This document shows positions 26,309-35,215 of a stretch of 64,000 bases of DNA, one piece after another; position 1 is the first letter of the stretch, and every line of letters begins with the position of its first letter. Source of the DNA: Chryseobacterium indologenes. Lineage in GTDB: Bacteria > Bacteroidota > Bacteroidia > Flavobacteriales > Weeksellaceae. Location of the stretch: NCBI GenBank assembly GCA_016025055.1, contig CP065590.1:310001-374000 (forward strand), read 5' to 3'. The notes under the pieces are model-generated. The model saw only the letters and a list, made by a program, of their open reading frames with translations, was not told the DNA's origin and searched no databases. The translations under genes and the position numbers were made by a program.

Positions 26309-27571
26309 TCAGACCTTAACGCTTACCTGCATTACCTGAAGCTCAAATTCCTTTGATGCGACCAGCAGATGGTCAAAGATATCCGCCTGAATTTGTTCAA
26401 AATGCTCCCATTTCGAATCATTGGCAAAACAATAAATTTCCAGAGGAAGCCCTTGTGGAGTGATTTCCAGCTGACGGACCATTCTGGTGCCATTTTTATC
26501 AACATCAGGATCATTTTCTATATACTTCTGCGCGTAATATCTGAACACCCCGATATTGGTCAATTGCCTGCCATTAATGATTTTATCTCTGTGCTGTAAG
26601 CTTTCTTTCTCACTTTTTATTTCCTGCCGTTTCTTTTCCAGGTATTCAGAAATGAGATTGATTTCTTTTAATCTTTCTATATCCTCATCTGTAAGATATT
26701 TAAAAGAATTAATATTAAAATAAATAGATTTCTTGATCCTTCTGGTATTGGATTCAGACATCACCTGAAGGTTTTTGATCTCCGTTGTCAGTAAATCGTA
26801 AGTAGGAATAGTAGAAACTGTCTTGTCAAAATTGGTGATTTTTGTGGTAAGAAGGTTGATTTCTGTAATATTTCCTTCAATACTGTATTTTGGAATACTG
26901 ATCCAGTCTCCCACTTTCATATTTTTTGAGGTAGCCACATGGAGTCCGGTTACAAATCCTAAAATAGTATCTCTGAAAACCAATACTAAAACAGCTGTAA
27001 TGGCTCCTAAACTTCCTAAAATAGTTCCTCCTTTTATCCCGAAAACAATACAGATACCGATAACCGACAGTACAAAAATTCCAAAAATTTTGACTGTTTC
27101 AGAAATGGCATTAAGGGTCATGATTTTATAATAATCCTGCTTGATCACAAAGTAGTTTCTGAAAGCTGTCAAAGCCCTGAAAAGCATTCCTGCAATCACA
27201 AAGATAGTGGCCACACTTACAATGATTTCCAGCAATGCAAAACTTTTGGGATGTCTGTAAAATACAGACAGTAATGCGTATCCTGCAAAGTTCAGTGCTC
27301 CTAAATGAACTACTGAGTTTGTAATTCTTGAATCATAGATTGATTTTAAAACAGGATACTTTTCTTTATCAAAAAAATATTTGAAAACAGTATTAACGAT
27401 TAATTTAAAGATGAAATCCAAAAGATAGATGAGACCTGCCAGAAATATAAATTTCAACATGATCTGAGTGGGAAGTGCCAAATCAGGATATACATGATCT
27501 CTCACAAAATAATGGATCTGATCACTGATATTCTGCAGAAAATCCCGGGTATCTTGTATTTCGTTTTTCAT
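26309..27571 (-). CDS. MscS-family mechanosensitive channel (YbdG-like)
   Basis: A 420-residue protein with about five membrane helices in residues 35-200. The MscS pore-helix and beta domain follow: G-S-L-G-A-I-T-A-V-L-V-L-V-F-R-D-T-I-L, then G-D-W-I-S-I-P and G-N-I-T-E-I-N-L-L-T-T. A long cytoplasmic part holds a charged helix (E-Y-L-E-K-K-R-Q-E-I-K-S-E-K). This is the YbdG/miniconductance branch. It is expected to open on hypo-osmotic shock. It is divergently oriented to the DUF456 gene. Confidence 0.88.
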   Translation of the reverse strand: MKNEIQDTRDFLQNISDQIHYFVRDHVYPDLALPTQIMLKFIFLAGLIYLLDFIFKLIVNTVFKYFFDKEKYPVLKSIYDSRITNSVVHLGALNFAGYALLSVFYRHPKSFALLEIIVSVATIFVIAGMLFRALTAFRNYFVIKQDYYKIMTLNAISETVKIFGIFVLSVIGICIVFGIKGGTILGSLGAITAVLVLVFRDTILGFVTGLHVATSKNMKVGDWISIPKYSIEGNITEINLLTTKITNFDKTVSTIPTYDLLTTEIKNLQVMSESNTRRIKKSIYFNINSFKYLTDEDIERLKEINLISEYLEKKRQEIKSEKESLQHRDKIINGRQLTNIGVFRYYAQKYIENDPDVDKNGTRMVRQLEITPQGLPLEIYCFANDSKWEHFEQIQADIFDHLLVASKEFELQVMQVSVKV

Positions 27572-27689
27572 TACAGCAAATTTATGAAATTAAGAATCAT
27601 GATTTTAGTATTGACAATCAATTTTCATCCCAAATTTTAAAATCTGTTATAAATTATCTTTTTTCATATCTTCGTTTATATTTTAAAGA

Positions 27690-28181
27690 ATGGATACTAC
27701 AATCATCAATATTCTATGTCTTGTTTTATTATTGGTCGGGATACTGGGAACTTTTCTTCCGGTACTTCCGGGATTATTATTAAGCATCTGTGGTCTTTTG
27801 ATCTATAAATTCGGGACAGATGCTGATCTTCCTATGATTTATATCTGGGCTTTCAGTATTCTTACCATCGCTTCTGTGGTACTCAGCTATGTAATTCCTG
27901 CCAAAACGAACAGAAAATATGGAGGAACCCGCTGGGGAAGCATCGGTTCAGTGATCGGAACTATTGTAGGACTGTTCCTTCCCATTCCGCTCGGCTTTCT
28001 GATCGGAATGTTTGCAGGAGTGTTTATTGGTGAGATGCTTCATGATAGCAAGGATATGAATAAAGCCCTGCAATCTACCAAGGGAGCGTTGATCGGATTC
28101 ATTTATGGAACCGGTTTCAGTTTTGTAGTGGGAGTGGCAATGTTTTTGGTGGTACTTTTAAATATGTTCGATATTATTTAA
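27690..28181 (+). CDS. DUF456 membrane protein
   Basis: A 163-residue protein of about four to five helices, with the DUF456 opening L-L-V-G-I-L-G-T-F-L-P-V-L-P-G-L-L-L and a Gly-rich repeat G-S-V-I-G-T-I-V-G-L-F-L-P-I-P-L-G. A conserved F-I-G-E-M-L-H-D-S-K-D loop separates the helices. Function unknown. It ends 16 bases before the lipoprotein gene, so they are likely co-transcribed. Confidence 0.85.
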   Translation: MDTTIINILCLVLLLVGILGTFLPVLPGLLLSICGLLIYKFGTDADLPMIYIWAFSILTIASVVLSYVIPAKTNRKYGGTRWGSIGSVIGTIVGLFLPIPLGFLIGMFAGVFIGEMLHDSKDMNKALQSTKGALIGFIYGTGFSFVVGVAMFLVVLLNMFDII

Positions 28182-28197
28182 CCTAAATAAAGAAACT

Positions 28198-28707
28198 ATG
28201 TTCCATAAAATCTTCATACTGAGTCTGGGAATATTTGCATTAACAGGATGCGATGCCCAAAAGAAAATGAAAAACGACCCAAAAAAAACCGATGCGATGT
28301 CCGATACAAAAGCAACGAAACCGAATGATCAAAAAGAAGGCATCATTTACTTTACGGAAGGGGAAAATAAATTTCTGAAAGCCTATGGGATGAATGTAAC
28401 ATTCAAGGGAATTTCTGAAGACAGCCGCTGTCCTGAAGGGGTCAACTGTATCTGGGCCGGGGTGGCCGTTGCGAAGATTCAGGTTATGGGAACCGCTACC
28501 AGACCGATGACTCTGGAGCTTGCAAGCATGGATCATCCTTCCAGAAATTACCACCAGTCTACAGACTTCAACGGCTATATGATCAGCTTACAGGAAGTAA
28601 CTCCTTACCCTAAATCAGAAGGAGGTACAGCTGCTCTGGCCGGAAAATACAAAATAGGAATCAGTATAAAAAAGGCTGAAGAACCTTCAGACACTACCAG
28701 GAAATAG
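28198..28707 (+). CDS. Lipoprotein of unknown function
   Basis: A 169-residue protein whose signal peptide ends in the lipobox L-T-G-C at about residues 16-19. A lysine-rich linker (K-K-M-K-N-D-P-K-K) leads to a beta-rich domain with two cysteines in R-C-P-E-G-V-N-C-I-W-A-G, a motif I know from small flavobacterial lipoproteins without assigned function. Its 3' end overlaps the converging ung gene by 14 bases. Confidence 0.75.
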   Translation: MFHKIFILSLGIFALTGCDAQKKMKNDPKKTDAMSDTKATKPNDQKEGIIYFTEGENKFLKAYGMNVTFKGISEDSRCPEGVNCIWAGVAVAKIQVMGTATRPMTLELASMDHPSRNYHQSTDFNGYMISLQEVTPYPKSEGGTAALAGKYKIGISIKKAEEPSDTTRK

Positions 28708-29335
28708 GCTTCTTGCCTTTAGAAACAAGATATTCATTAATTTTTGAGAACGGCTTACTTCCAAAAAAACCTCTGTAAACAGAGAATGGCGAAGGATGTG
28801 CAGATTTCAGAATAAAGTGCTTGGCCGGATCTATCAGTTCGGCTTTTTTCTGTGCAAAAGCTCCCCATAAAACAAAGACTACATTTTCCTTTTTATCGGA
28901 GATCTCTTTAATGATAAAATCGGTGAATTTTTCCCATCCGAGATCTTTATGAGAGTTTGGGGTATGTGCCCGGACTGTAAGGGTTGCATTTAATAACAAA
29001 ACGCCTTGTTTTCCCCAGTCATCCAGCTCTTTTGACGTTCGCACCACGCCCAAATCATCTTTCAATTCAATAAAAATATTTTTCAGTGAAGGCGGAGCGG
29101 CAACCTGCTCGGAAACAGAAAAACACAATCCGTTAGCCTGATAATCATTATGATAAGGATCCTGACCAATGATCACAACTTCTACATCTTCGAATGGAGT
29201 AATTTCCAATGCTCTGAAAATCTGATTTTTCGGGGGAAAAACTTTTGTTGTAGCATACTCGTTTTTCACTTTTTCCCAAAGTGTTTTAAAATATTCAGTG
29301 CTTTTTATTGGGGCTAAAATTTCTGTCCAGGTCAT
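28694..29335 (-). CDS. ung: Uracil-DNA glycosylase
   Basis: Removes uracil from DNA in base excision repair. The 213-residue family 1 enzyme has the water-activating loop G-Q-D-P-Y-H at residues 57-62 (catalytic Asp 59), F-S-V for uracil stacking, L-L-L-N-A-T-L-T-V-R, and the minor-groove loop H-P-S-P-F-S near residue 180 with the catalytic His. Confidence 0.97.
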   Translation of the reverse strand: MTWTEILAPIKSTEYFKTLWEKVKNEYATTKVFPPKNQIFRALEITPFEDVEVVIIGQDPYHNDYQANGLCFSVSEQVAAPPSLKNIFIELKDDLGVVRTSKELDDWGKQGVLLLNATLTVRAHTPNSHKDLGWEKFTDFIIKEISDKKENVVFVLWGAFAQKKAELIDPAKHFILKSAHPSPFSVYRGFFGSKPFSKINEYLVSKGKKPISW

Positions 29336-29436
29336 GATTGATGGGATAATGTGATGATTTAAATACTCCGGCTTTACTTACAAGCAGGTTACAAAAATAT
29401 CTTTTAATTACCAGAACACCAAATCCCGCTCTTCAG

Positions 29437-30461
29437 TTAATTAGGCAATAACTTCCTTGCCGGCCTGAATATTTTCACTCTTTTTTCAATTAAGATATAG
29501 GAAAAATAAGAGAGTATCAAAGAAAACAGGATCAGGATCAGATTGTTGATGAATACAATATCCACAATGTTTATATATTGTTTTCTGACGATATAATGTA
29601 TAATGTACAACGAGTATGAAATATTACCCAACAGGTATATTGCTTTGGTTTCCAAAAATGTTTTCACAAAATTCTGTCCTCCCTCGTATAAATTTTTAAT
29701 GATAAAAGCAGATAATAAAGGGATAAAGAACAATCCCCGATCCGTATACAAAAGTAATACAGACAATATAATGGCAATATAAATGAAATAACCGTCCTTC
29801 TTTATCTGGATACTTGAAAAAGATACAACACCAATTCCCAGAAGATAAGAAGAAATTGTTCTTACCAAAGAATTCAACCCGTACGGAATATCAAGATACT
29901 TTGAAGATTTCCCTATCTGCATGGGAACATCTGCACCAATATGAAGGGTATCGGGAAGATGTGGAAGAACAAATCTCAGCAACAAACTTGCAATGATTAA
30001 TATCTCGCTTCGTATTTTGCAACGTATGATAAACCAAAGCATAAAGGGGAAAATCAAATAACAGATCCACTCTGTGCTTAATGACCAATAAACTATATTC
30101 AACAGATAATTGGGATTAAAAAAGCATTGTAATAATGCGGCATTGATCAAAAATTTGGTTTTAGAAGTTTCCACGAAAAATAGAGCAATCACCAAAACCG
30201 ATATAAAATACACAGGATAGATCCTGTTGACCCTCTTTTATAAAAATCCCAAATGACCTGAAAATTGAGGCTCTTAAATTTCTCAGAATAAGAAACAGTC
30301 AGTAAAAAAGCACTCAGGACAAAAAATATATCTACTGCCACATAGCCCTTTCCTACAATACTTCCGATAAGGATATTTTTAAAATAAAAAAAATGAAAAA
30401 ACGTTACCCATAGTGCTACAATTCCTCTGAGGCCGGTTAATGATTTTACTTCATTTTTCAT
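29437..30461 (-). pseudogene. Acyltransferase 3 family membrane protein, frameshifted near 30231-30236
   Basis: The N-terminal frame (from 30461) has [29 protein letters not shown], the family signature, and reads to F-Y-K-R. The second frame continues as [14 protein letters not shown] and gives the remaining helices. One missing base joins them into about 341 residues with about ten helices. The family O-acetylates surface sugars or lipids. Substrate unknown, and no polysaccharide cluster is adjacent. The break is probably a sequencing slip. Confidence 0.8.
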
Positions 30462-30517
30462 AAATAGTGTACATGGTTATAATTTATGGCGAATATAAAA
30501 AAAAACATTCATAGCCT

Positions 30518-31036
30518 TTACACTTTCATTCTTTCATTTTTTAACATAAAAAGCAAGTTTTCATTTTTTTCTCCATTATCTTTTGCTTCCTGCAGAACAA
30601 AGCCACCTTTTATAAGGAGCCTCTGAGAACTTTTATTATTTTTGTCGGTAAATGCAAGAACTTCTTGCAAATTCAGAATAGTAAATCCATATTGTAAAAC
30701 AGACCGCAGTGCTTCTGTCATCACTCCCATCCGGTGGTATTCTGGAAGCAGTTCGTACCCGATTTCTGCAGTTTTTCTATCTTGAGAAAAGTTCCACAGG
30801 CAAATGGTTCCTATCAGGTTTTGTTGGCCTTTATCAGAAATCCCCCAGAAGATCATCTCCTTATCTTGTGTCTTTTTTCTGATGTGCAGTATAAATTCCA
30901 GTGCATCGTAATTATTTTTTGGTGAATTCCTTTTCACATACTGATTAATCATTTCATTACTTCTGATTTTCAGGATATCATCAATATGGCTTTCGTTAAT
31001 TTCTTTTAATAATAATCGATCCGTTTCTATTTCCAT
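30518..31036 (-). CDS. GNAT N-acetyltransferase (RimJ/RimL-like)
   Basis: A 172-residue acetyltransferase with the RimJ-type opening I-E-T-D-R-L-L-L-K-E-I, the central I-G-T-I-C-L-W-N-F and the acetyl-CoA loop region E-I-G-Y-E-L-L-P-E-Y-H-R-M-G-V-M-T-E-A, followed by N-K-S-S-Q-R-L-L-I-K-G-G-F. The acceptor may be a protein N-terminus or a small amine; it cannot be told from sequence. Confidence 0.85.
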   Translation of the reverse strand: MEIETDRLLLKEINESHIDDILKIRSNEMINQYVKRNSPKNNYDALEFILHIRKKTQDKEMIFWGISDKGQQNLIGTICLWNFSQDRKTAEIGYELLPEYHRMGVMTEALRSVLQYGFTILNLQEVLAFTDKNNKSSQRLLIKGGFVLQEAKDNGEKNENLLFMLKNERMKV

Positions 31037-31146
31037 AACTCAAATGTACTAAACGGATTTGATTCAGGAGTGGTCATATTTTGTTCTCTTCGTGTCAAAT
31101 TGCCTCATTTTCAAACGTGCACCGCATCATATTCACATTTTCTCAC

Positions 31147-31154
31147 TAAATTTG
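31147..31154 (+). promoter_or_regulatory. mutS2 -7 element
   Basis: TAAATTTG matches the consensus and ends four bases before the GTG start at 31159. An in-frame TAA at 31147-31149 excludes an earlier start, so the transcript has almost no leader. Confidence 0.45.
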
Positions 31155-31158
31155 CAGT

Positions 31159-33305
31159 GTGTATATAGATAAAGAAGATTTAGACGAATTAGAGTTTCCG
31201 CAATTGCTCGCGGAAATCTCCCCATTTGCGTATTCTCCGAAAACAAGAGAAAAAATTCTTCAACTTCGTCCGATGGAAATTGACGAGGCGGAACTTTCGT
31301 TAAAAAAAACGTCAGAATACCTGTCAAGTTTTGAAAGTTCAAATGCGATTCCGTTTGATGAATATGAGGATATTGAAAGTGAGCTGAAACTGATGCTTAT
31401 CGAGAATTACCGTCTGGAAAACAGTGTTTTCATCAAAATAAAAACCCTTACGGAGCAAATCGGAAGGCTTCAGAAGTTTTTCCCTACCATGCCTGAAACC
31501 TTCCCTGTTTTGATGGAAGAAGTTTCCGTTCTGGAATTCAGAAAAGAAATCATTGAAAAAGTAGATAAAGTTTTTAACCGTTTTGGTGAGGTAAAAAGCG
31601 AAGCTTCCCCTGTATTAAAAGGATTGAGAACAGAAATCCAGCATGCTAAAAAAGCGATCCAGGAAAATTTCAACAGAGCACTCACCACCTATGGACAGAG
31701 CGACTTTTTGGATGACATAAGGGAAACAATTATTGATGACCAGAGGGTACTGGCTGTAAAATCAGGTTTCAAAAAGAGAGTTCCAGGACGAACTTTGGGA
31801 ATTTCAAAAACAGGTTCTATCACTTATATCCAACCGGATAGTGTGGTAAAACATTATTTTAAACTTCGGGAAAACGAAGAAGAAGAGAAAAAAGAGATTG
31901 ATAAGGTTCTCAGAAAACTTACTGCTGATCTTGCAGAATTTCAGCCTCAGCTATGGAGATATCAGATGTATATTTTTGATCTGGACCTGACAAGGGCTAA
32001 AGCAAAATTCAGTGAATCCATCAATGGAGTGCTTCCTAAGATCAACCGCCACAAAACACTGAAGTTAAAAGATGCTTACCATCCTTTGCTATGGCTTAGA
32101 AATAAGGTGGAAAATAAAACTATTTTCCCTCAAACCCTGTCGTTAACGGAGCACAACAGGATTATCTGTATTTCCGGTCCGAATGCCGGAGGAAAATCCA
32201 TTACCCTGAAAACTGTAGGATTGTTGCAGCTGATGATTCAGAGCGGTATTCTGGTTCCTGTGCATCCAAAATCGGAGATGTTTTTCTTTGAGAAGATGAT
32301 GACGGATATTGGTGATAATCAATCTATCGAGAACCACCTTTCCACGTATTCTTCAAGACTGAAGAAGATGTCGGGAATCATCCGCGAAGCAGATGCAGAT
32401 ACCCTCCTATTAATTGATGAGTTTGGTACAGGTTCTGATCCGGAACTTGGAGGTGCCTTGGCCGAAAGCTTTATGGAATATTTCTATGACAAAAGAGTTT
32501 TGCCATCATTACCACACACTACACCAATATTAAACTGGTGATTGAGCAACTTCCGAATGCTCAGAATGCGGCAATGCTTTTTAACGAAGAGACCCTGGAA
32601 CCCATGTACAAACTGGAAGTAGGTCAGGCAGGAAGTTCATTTACTTTTGAAGTGGCTGAAAAGAATAAAATTCCAAGGTTTATCATCCATTCGGCGAAGA
32701 AAAAAGTAGAGCATGACATTGTCAACCTTGATAAAACGATTGTCAAACTTCAGCAGGAAAAATTTGAAGTTGAAAAACTGAAATCTGATCTTGCAGAAAG
32801 AAAAGAATCTGTAGAAGACAAACGCGATAATCTTCAGAAGCTCAATGACCAGCTTCAGCAGAAGTTATTCAACTTTCAGAAGCTGTATGAGGAAGAACAC
32901 CGTAAACTTCAGTTTGGAAATAAAATTGAAACGTTCATCGACAGTTACACCAAGGGTAAATCACGAAAAGACGTTGTCAAAGATTTTGTAAAATTACTGG
33001 AGCAGGAAAAGTTCAGAAAACTGGGCAGTGATAAGGATGAAACGAAACGTCTTCAGGTGGTTAAGAGAAAGATCACCCAACAGCTTAAAAAGGAAGAAGT
33101 GATTGAAAAAATTGCTGAAACCAATGAAAGACTGGAAGAGAAACGCAAAACCGATCGCGAAGTCTGGATGAAGGTAGGACAGAGAGTTCGTATAACGGGA
33201 AGTACAAGCGTAGGAACTATTGAGAAAATCTCAAGAAACAAGGTAGTTGTTAATTACGGAACTTTCAAAACTACGATTGATTCGGATGAACTTGAGAGAA
33301 TTTAA
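31159..33305 (+). pseudogene. MutS2-family DNA-binding ATPase, frameshifted near 32491-32497
   Basis: Starts at GTG (V/M-Y-I-D-K-E-D-L-D-E-L-E-F-P). The first frame holds the core, clamp and ATPase: G-P-N-A-G-G-K-S-I-T-L-K Walker A, S-T-Y-S-S-R-L and L-L-L-I-D-E-F-G-T-G-S-D-P-E. After Y-D-K-R the frame is lost; adding one A gives S-F-A-I-I-T-T-H-Y-T-N-I-K and joins 32538-33305, about 715 residues in all. That half is a charged coiled coil ending in a KOW-like V-G-Q-R-V-R-I-T-G-S. No Smr nuclease domain follows. MutS2 acts on recombination intermediates or collided ribosomes in other bacteria. Confidence 0.85.
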
Positions 33306-33335
33306 TCAATCTGAAAATCCATTGATTCCAATATA

Positions 33336-33370
33336 AAAGAGAGTGTCTGATGATGCTCTCTTTCTTTTTG
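33336..33370 (+). terminator. mutS2 terminator
   Basis: Stem AAAGAGAG/CTCTCTTT (8 pairs, with a partly paired loop TGTC/GATG), followed by CTTTTTG. Confidence 0.7.
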
Positions 33371-33515
33371 ATCTCAAACCCTTGTCTATATTTTTATGAA
33401 TTACCGTAAAAACCATTCAGAATACAAATAAAGCTGTTCTGTTTTCACAAATTTACCATCAAAAAATTAAAACAACTCCTATAACATAAATATCTTTTCA
33501 ACAATTTTTAATTTA

Positions 33516-33523
33516 TATATTTG
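33516..33523 (+). promoter_or_regulatory. -7 element of the 33.5 kb SH3 gene
   Basis: TATATTTG matches the TAnnTTTG consensus, 20 bases before the ATG at 33544. Confidence 0.45.
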
Positions 33524-33543
33524 GGGATCTAAAATTTGTGATA

Positions 33544-34341
33544 ATGGTTTCAGTAAACAAAGCATTCTACTTATCGGTCTTCAGTATTTTCTCTGTAGCA
33601 TTGGCTAAAGGACAGAATAAGGTTCCTTTCGGCGTGGTAAAAGCAGAAGAAGGATATGCCAATGTACGTGTACACAAGGATAACTACCGAAAGATTGTAG
33701 ATAAAATCCGTATGCGCAAAGGAGATGTCTTTGTTTATGTAAAACCTGCTCCCGGAGAAACGGAATGGATATGGATCAAATATCCTGAGAAACAGGATGA
33801 TGACAAACCTTTTGTAAGATATGAAACCCTTGATAAGGAAGGAATGGTCAACAAAGAGCGTATTGCCTATATTGATCAGCTTCCGGCCTACACTCCCACC
33901 AAATCAAAAAACGGGAAATCTATGATCTTTACAGATAATTCCGACCCTAAAGTTCCTACCGCGCAAAGAAGCAAAGTAGTTATTGACGTCTACCCTTCCA
34001 ATGCAGGTTACCGTAAAAAGGAAAAGGACGCCAACGGAAAGATTCTTACCATTGATAAGATAAAACCGTGGGGAATAGGCAACGACCTTCCTGAAGGGAT
34101 GACCGAGATCAAATCTATCAGAGTTCAGCAACCGGGAAGAGGTTCTGTTTTTGTAAGAGAAGCCATTAAGAACATGTTCCAGCCTACTATGGATTTCAAT
34201 AATGTATCGGTAACGGCTCTTGACAATGATAATATTTTTCTTTATATGATCAATGGTTCAGGAGAAAACAGATATACGACTCTCTGGACGATCAAAAAAG
34301 GGAGAGTGATCAGTCAGATTATTTATCATAATCCGGAATAA
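33544..34341 (+). CDS. Secreted SH3-domain protein, paralogue of the 11.8 kb gene
   Basis: A 265-residue protein with a signal peptide (ending A-K-G-Q) and an N-terminal SH3-like domain (E-G-Y-A-N-V-R-V-H-K-D, then W-I-W-I-K-Y-P). The second half aligns with the protein at 11756-12421: P-W-G then a beta stretch, R-E-A-I-K-N-M-F, D-N-I-F-L-Y-M-I-N-G-S-G, and a final T-L-W-T-I-K-K-G. GTG at 33538 is an alternative start. Location is probably periplasmic; role unknown. The neighbouring riboswitch lies after its stop and does not control it. Confidence 0.75.
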   Translation: MVSVNKAFYLSVFSIFSVALAKGQNKVPFGVVKAEEGYANVRVHKDNYRKIVDKIRMRKGDVFVYVKPAPGETEWIWIKYPEKQDDDKPFVRYETLDKEGMVNKERIAYIDQLPAYTPTKSKNGKSMIFTDNSDPKVPTAQRSKVVIDVYPSNAGYRKKEKDANGKILTIDKIKPWGIGNDLPEGMTEIKSIRVQQPGRGSVFVREAIKNMFQPTMDFNNVSVTALDNDNIFLYMINGSGENRYTTLWTIKKGRVISQIIYHNPE

Positions 34342-34347
34342 TTTCAT

Positions 34348-34355
34348 TATTTTTG
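34348..34355 (+). promoter_or_regulatory. -7 element of the riboswitch transcript
   Basis: TATTTTTG sits just after the SH3 gene stop and about 35 bases before the riboswitch core, so the riboswitch likely has its own transcript. Confidence 0.45.
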
Positions 34356-34387
34356 CACCCGAAAAGTTTTATACTTATTCATCATAG

Positions 34388-34540
34388 AAACTGGTTCTGC
34401 TTAACCGCAGATTAAAAGGGAACCGTGTGAAAATCACGGACTGTCGCGCAACTGTAAGTAACAAAAGTCTTTTATAAAAGATCCACTGTGCGGGGCATGG
34501 GAAGGAGATAAAAGATGTTACAAGTCAGGAGACCTGCCTT
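34388..34540 (+). ncRNA. Cobalamin (B12) riboswitch
   Basis: All conserved blocks of the adenosylcobalamin aptamer are present in order: AAAAGGGAACCG-TGTGAAAATCACGGACTG (34414-34443), CGCAACTGTAAG (34447-34458), CCACTGTGCGGGG (34483-34495), ATGGGAAGGA and finally the B12 box AAGTCAGGAGACCTGCC (34521-34537). GTAAGTAAC can pair with the TGTTAC before the box. In flavobacteria this element usually precedes a TonB-dependent cobalamin receptor or other B12 gene. Here the next gene, 131 bases on, is an acyl-CoA thioesterase. Confidence 0.93.
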
Positions 34541-34670
34541 TTTCTTAAACAAGAAACTTTCGCGATCTGAAGTTGTTTTGATCTGATGGATTGTTTCAGG
34601 GATTTTTAAAGTTCCTGTCATTATTCTGTTGTTTGATAACATTTCATTTCGCTTTAATTAATAATGAAAT

Positions 34671-35054
34671 ATGACTACAGAAGAAAGAATTGAAGCATCC
34701 GAAACAAGAATCTTTAAAGCGGTTTTTCCTAACACTACCAACCATTATGATACTCTTTTTGGAGGCACGGCTATGCAGCTGATGGATGAGGTGGCTTTCA
34801 TTACCGCAACCCGTTTCGCAAGAAAAAGAGTGGTAACGGTAAGCAGTGACAAAATTGATTTCAAAAAACCAATCCCGGCAGGAACAATTGTAGAGTTGAT
34901 CGGAAAAGTTTCATATGTAGGAAAAACGAGTATGAAGGTAAATGTTGAGATCTTTACCGAGCAAATGTACTCTTACGAGCGAGAAAAAGCGATTATAGGT
35001 GATTTTACTTTTGTAGCGATTGATGAATTCAAGAAACCAATTCAGATACTATAA
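34671..35054 (+). CDS. Acyl-CoA thioesterase (hotdog fold, YciA/BFIT-like)
   Basis: A 127-residue hotdog thioesterase with the signature N-H-Y-D-T-L-F-G-G-T-A-M-Q-L-M-D-E-V-A (residues 23-41), where the D-E on the central helix supplies the catalytic acid, and D-K-I-D-F-K-K-P-I-P-A-G-T in the second strand pair. It hydrolyses acyl-CoA to free acid and CoA. It is the only gene that could be expressed from the B12 riboswitch transcript, but no metabolic link to cobalamin is known for this family. Confidence 0.88.
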   Translation: MTTEERIEASETRIFKAVFPNTTNHYDTLFGGTAMQLMDEVAFITATRFARKRVVTVSSDKIDFKKPIPAGTIVELIGKVSYVGKTSMKVNVEIFTEQMYSYEREKAIIGDFTFVAIDEFKKPIQIL

Positions 35055-35057
35055 TAT

Positions 35058-35102
35058 TCACGAATGACTCGGGCGGCCAAAGGCCGCCCGAGTCATTCGT
35101 GA
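35058..35102. repeat. 21-bp perfect GC-rich inverted repeat
   Basis: TCACGAATGACTCGGGCGGCC and its exact complement flank an AAA loop. It begins three bases after the thioesterase stop. It is far more GC-rich than the surroundings and has no T run, so it is not a standard terminator; it would be a very stable RNA hairpin. Confidence 0.9.
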
Positions 35103-35149
35103 GCTAGCCCTTTACAATGTTTTTATTCCGGATTCTGCTTTTAATATAC

Positions 35150-35180
35150 AATAAGCCAGCTACACAGCTGGCTTATTTAT
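35150..35180. terminator. Bidirectional terminator between thioesterase and HD gene
   Basis: Twelve-pair stem AATAAGCCAGCT/AGCTGGCTTATT with loop ACAC and AT-rich flanks, between converging genes. Confidence 0.75.
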
Positions 35181-35215
35181 TATTCTAACAAGGATCTTAT
35201 TTTATAGGTAACCAT

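Noticed and set aside
32538..33305. Independent coiled-coil protein gene after mutS2
   Set aside because: It continues MutS2 directly (I-E-Q-L-P-N-A-Q after the ATPase) and is split off by one missing base.
35101..35110. GAGCTAGCCC after the 21-bp palindrome as a further copy of the 5.2 kb repeat
   Set aside because: Only the first few bases match; the following sequence lacks the GATAG and AGCGG blocks.
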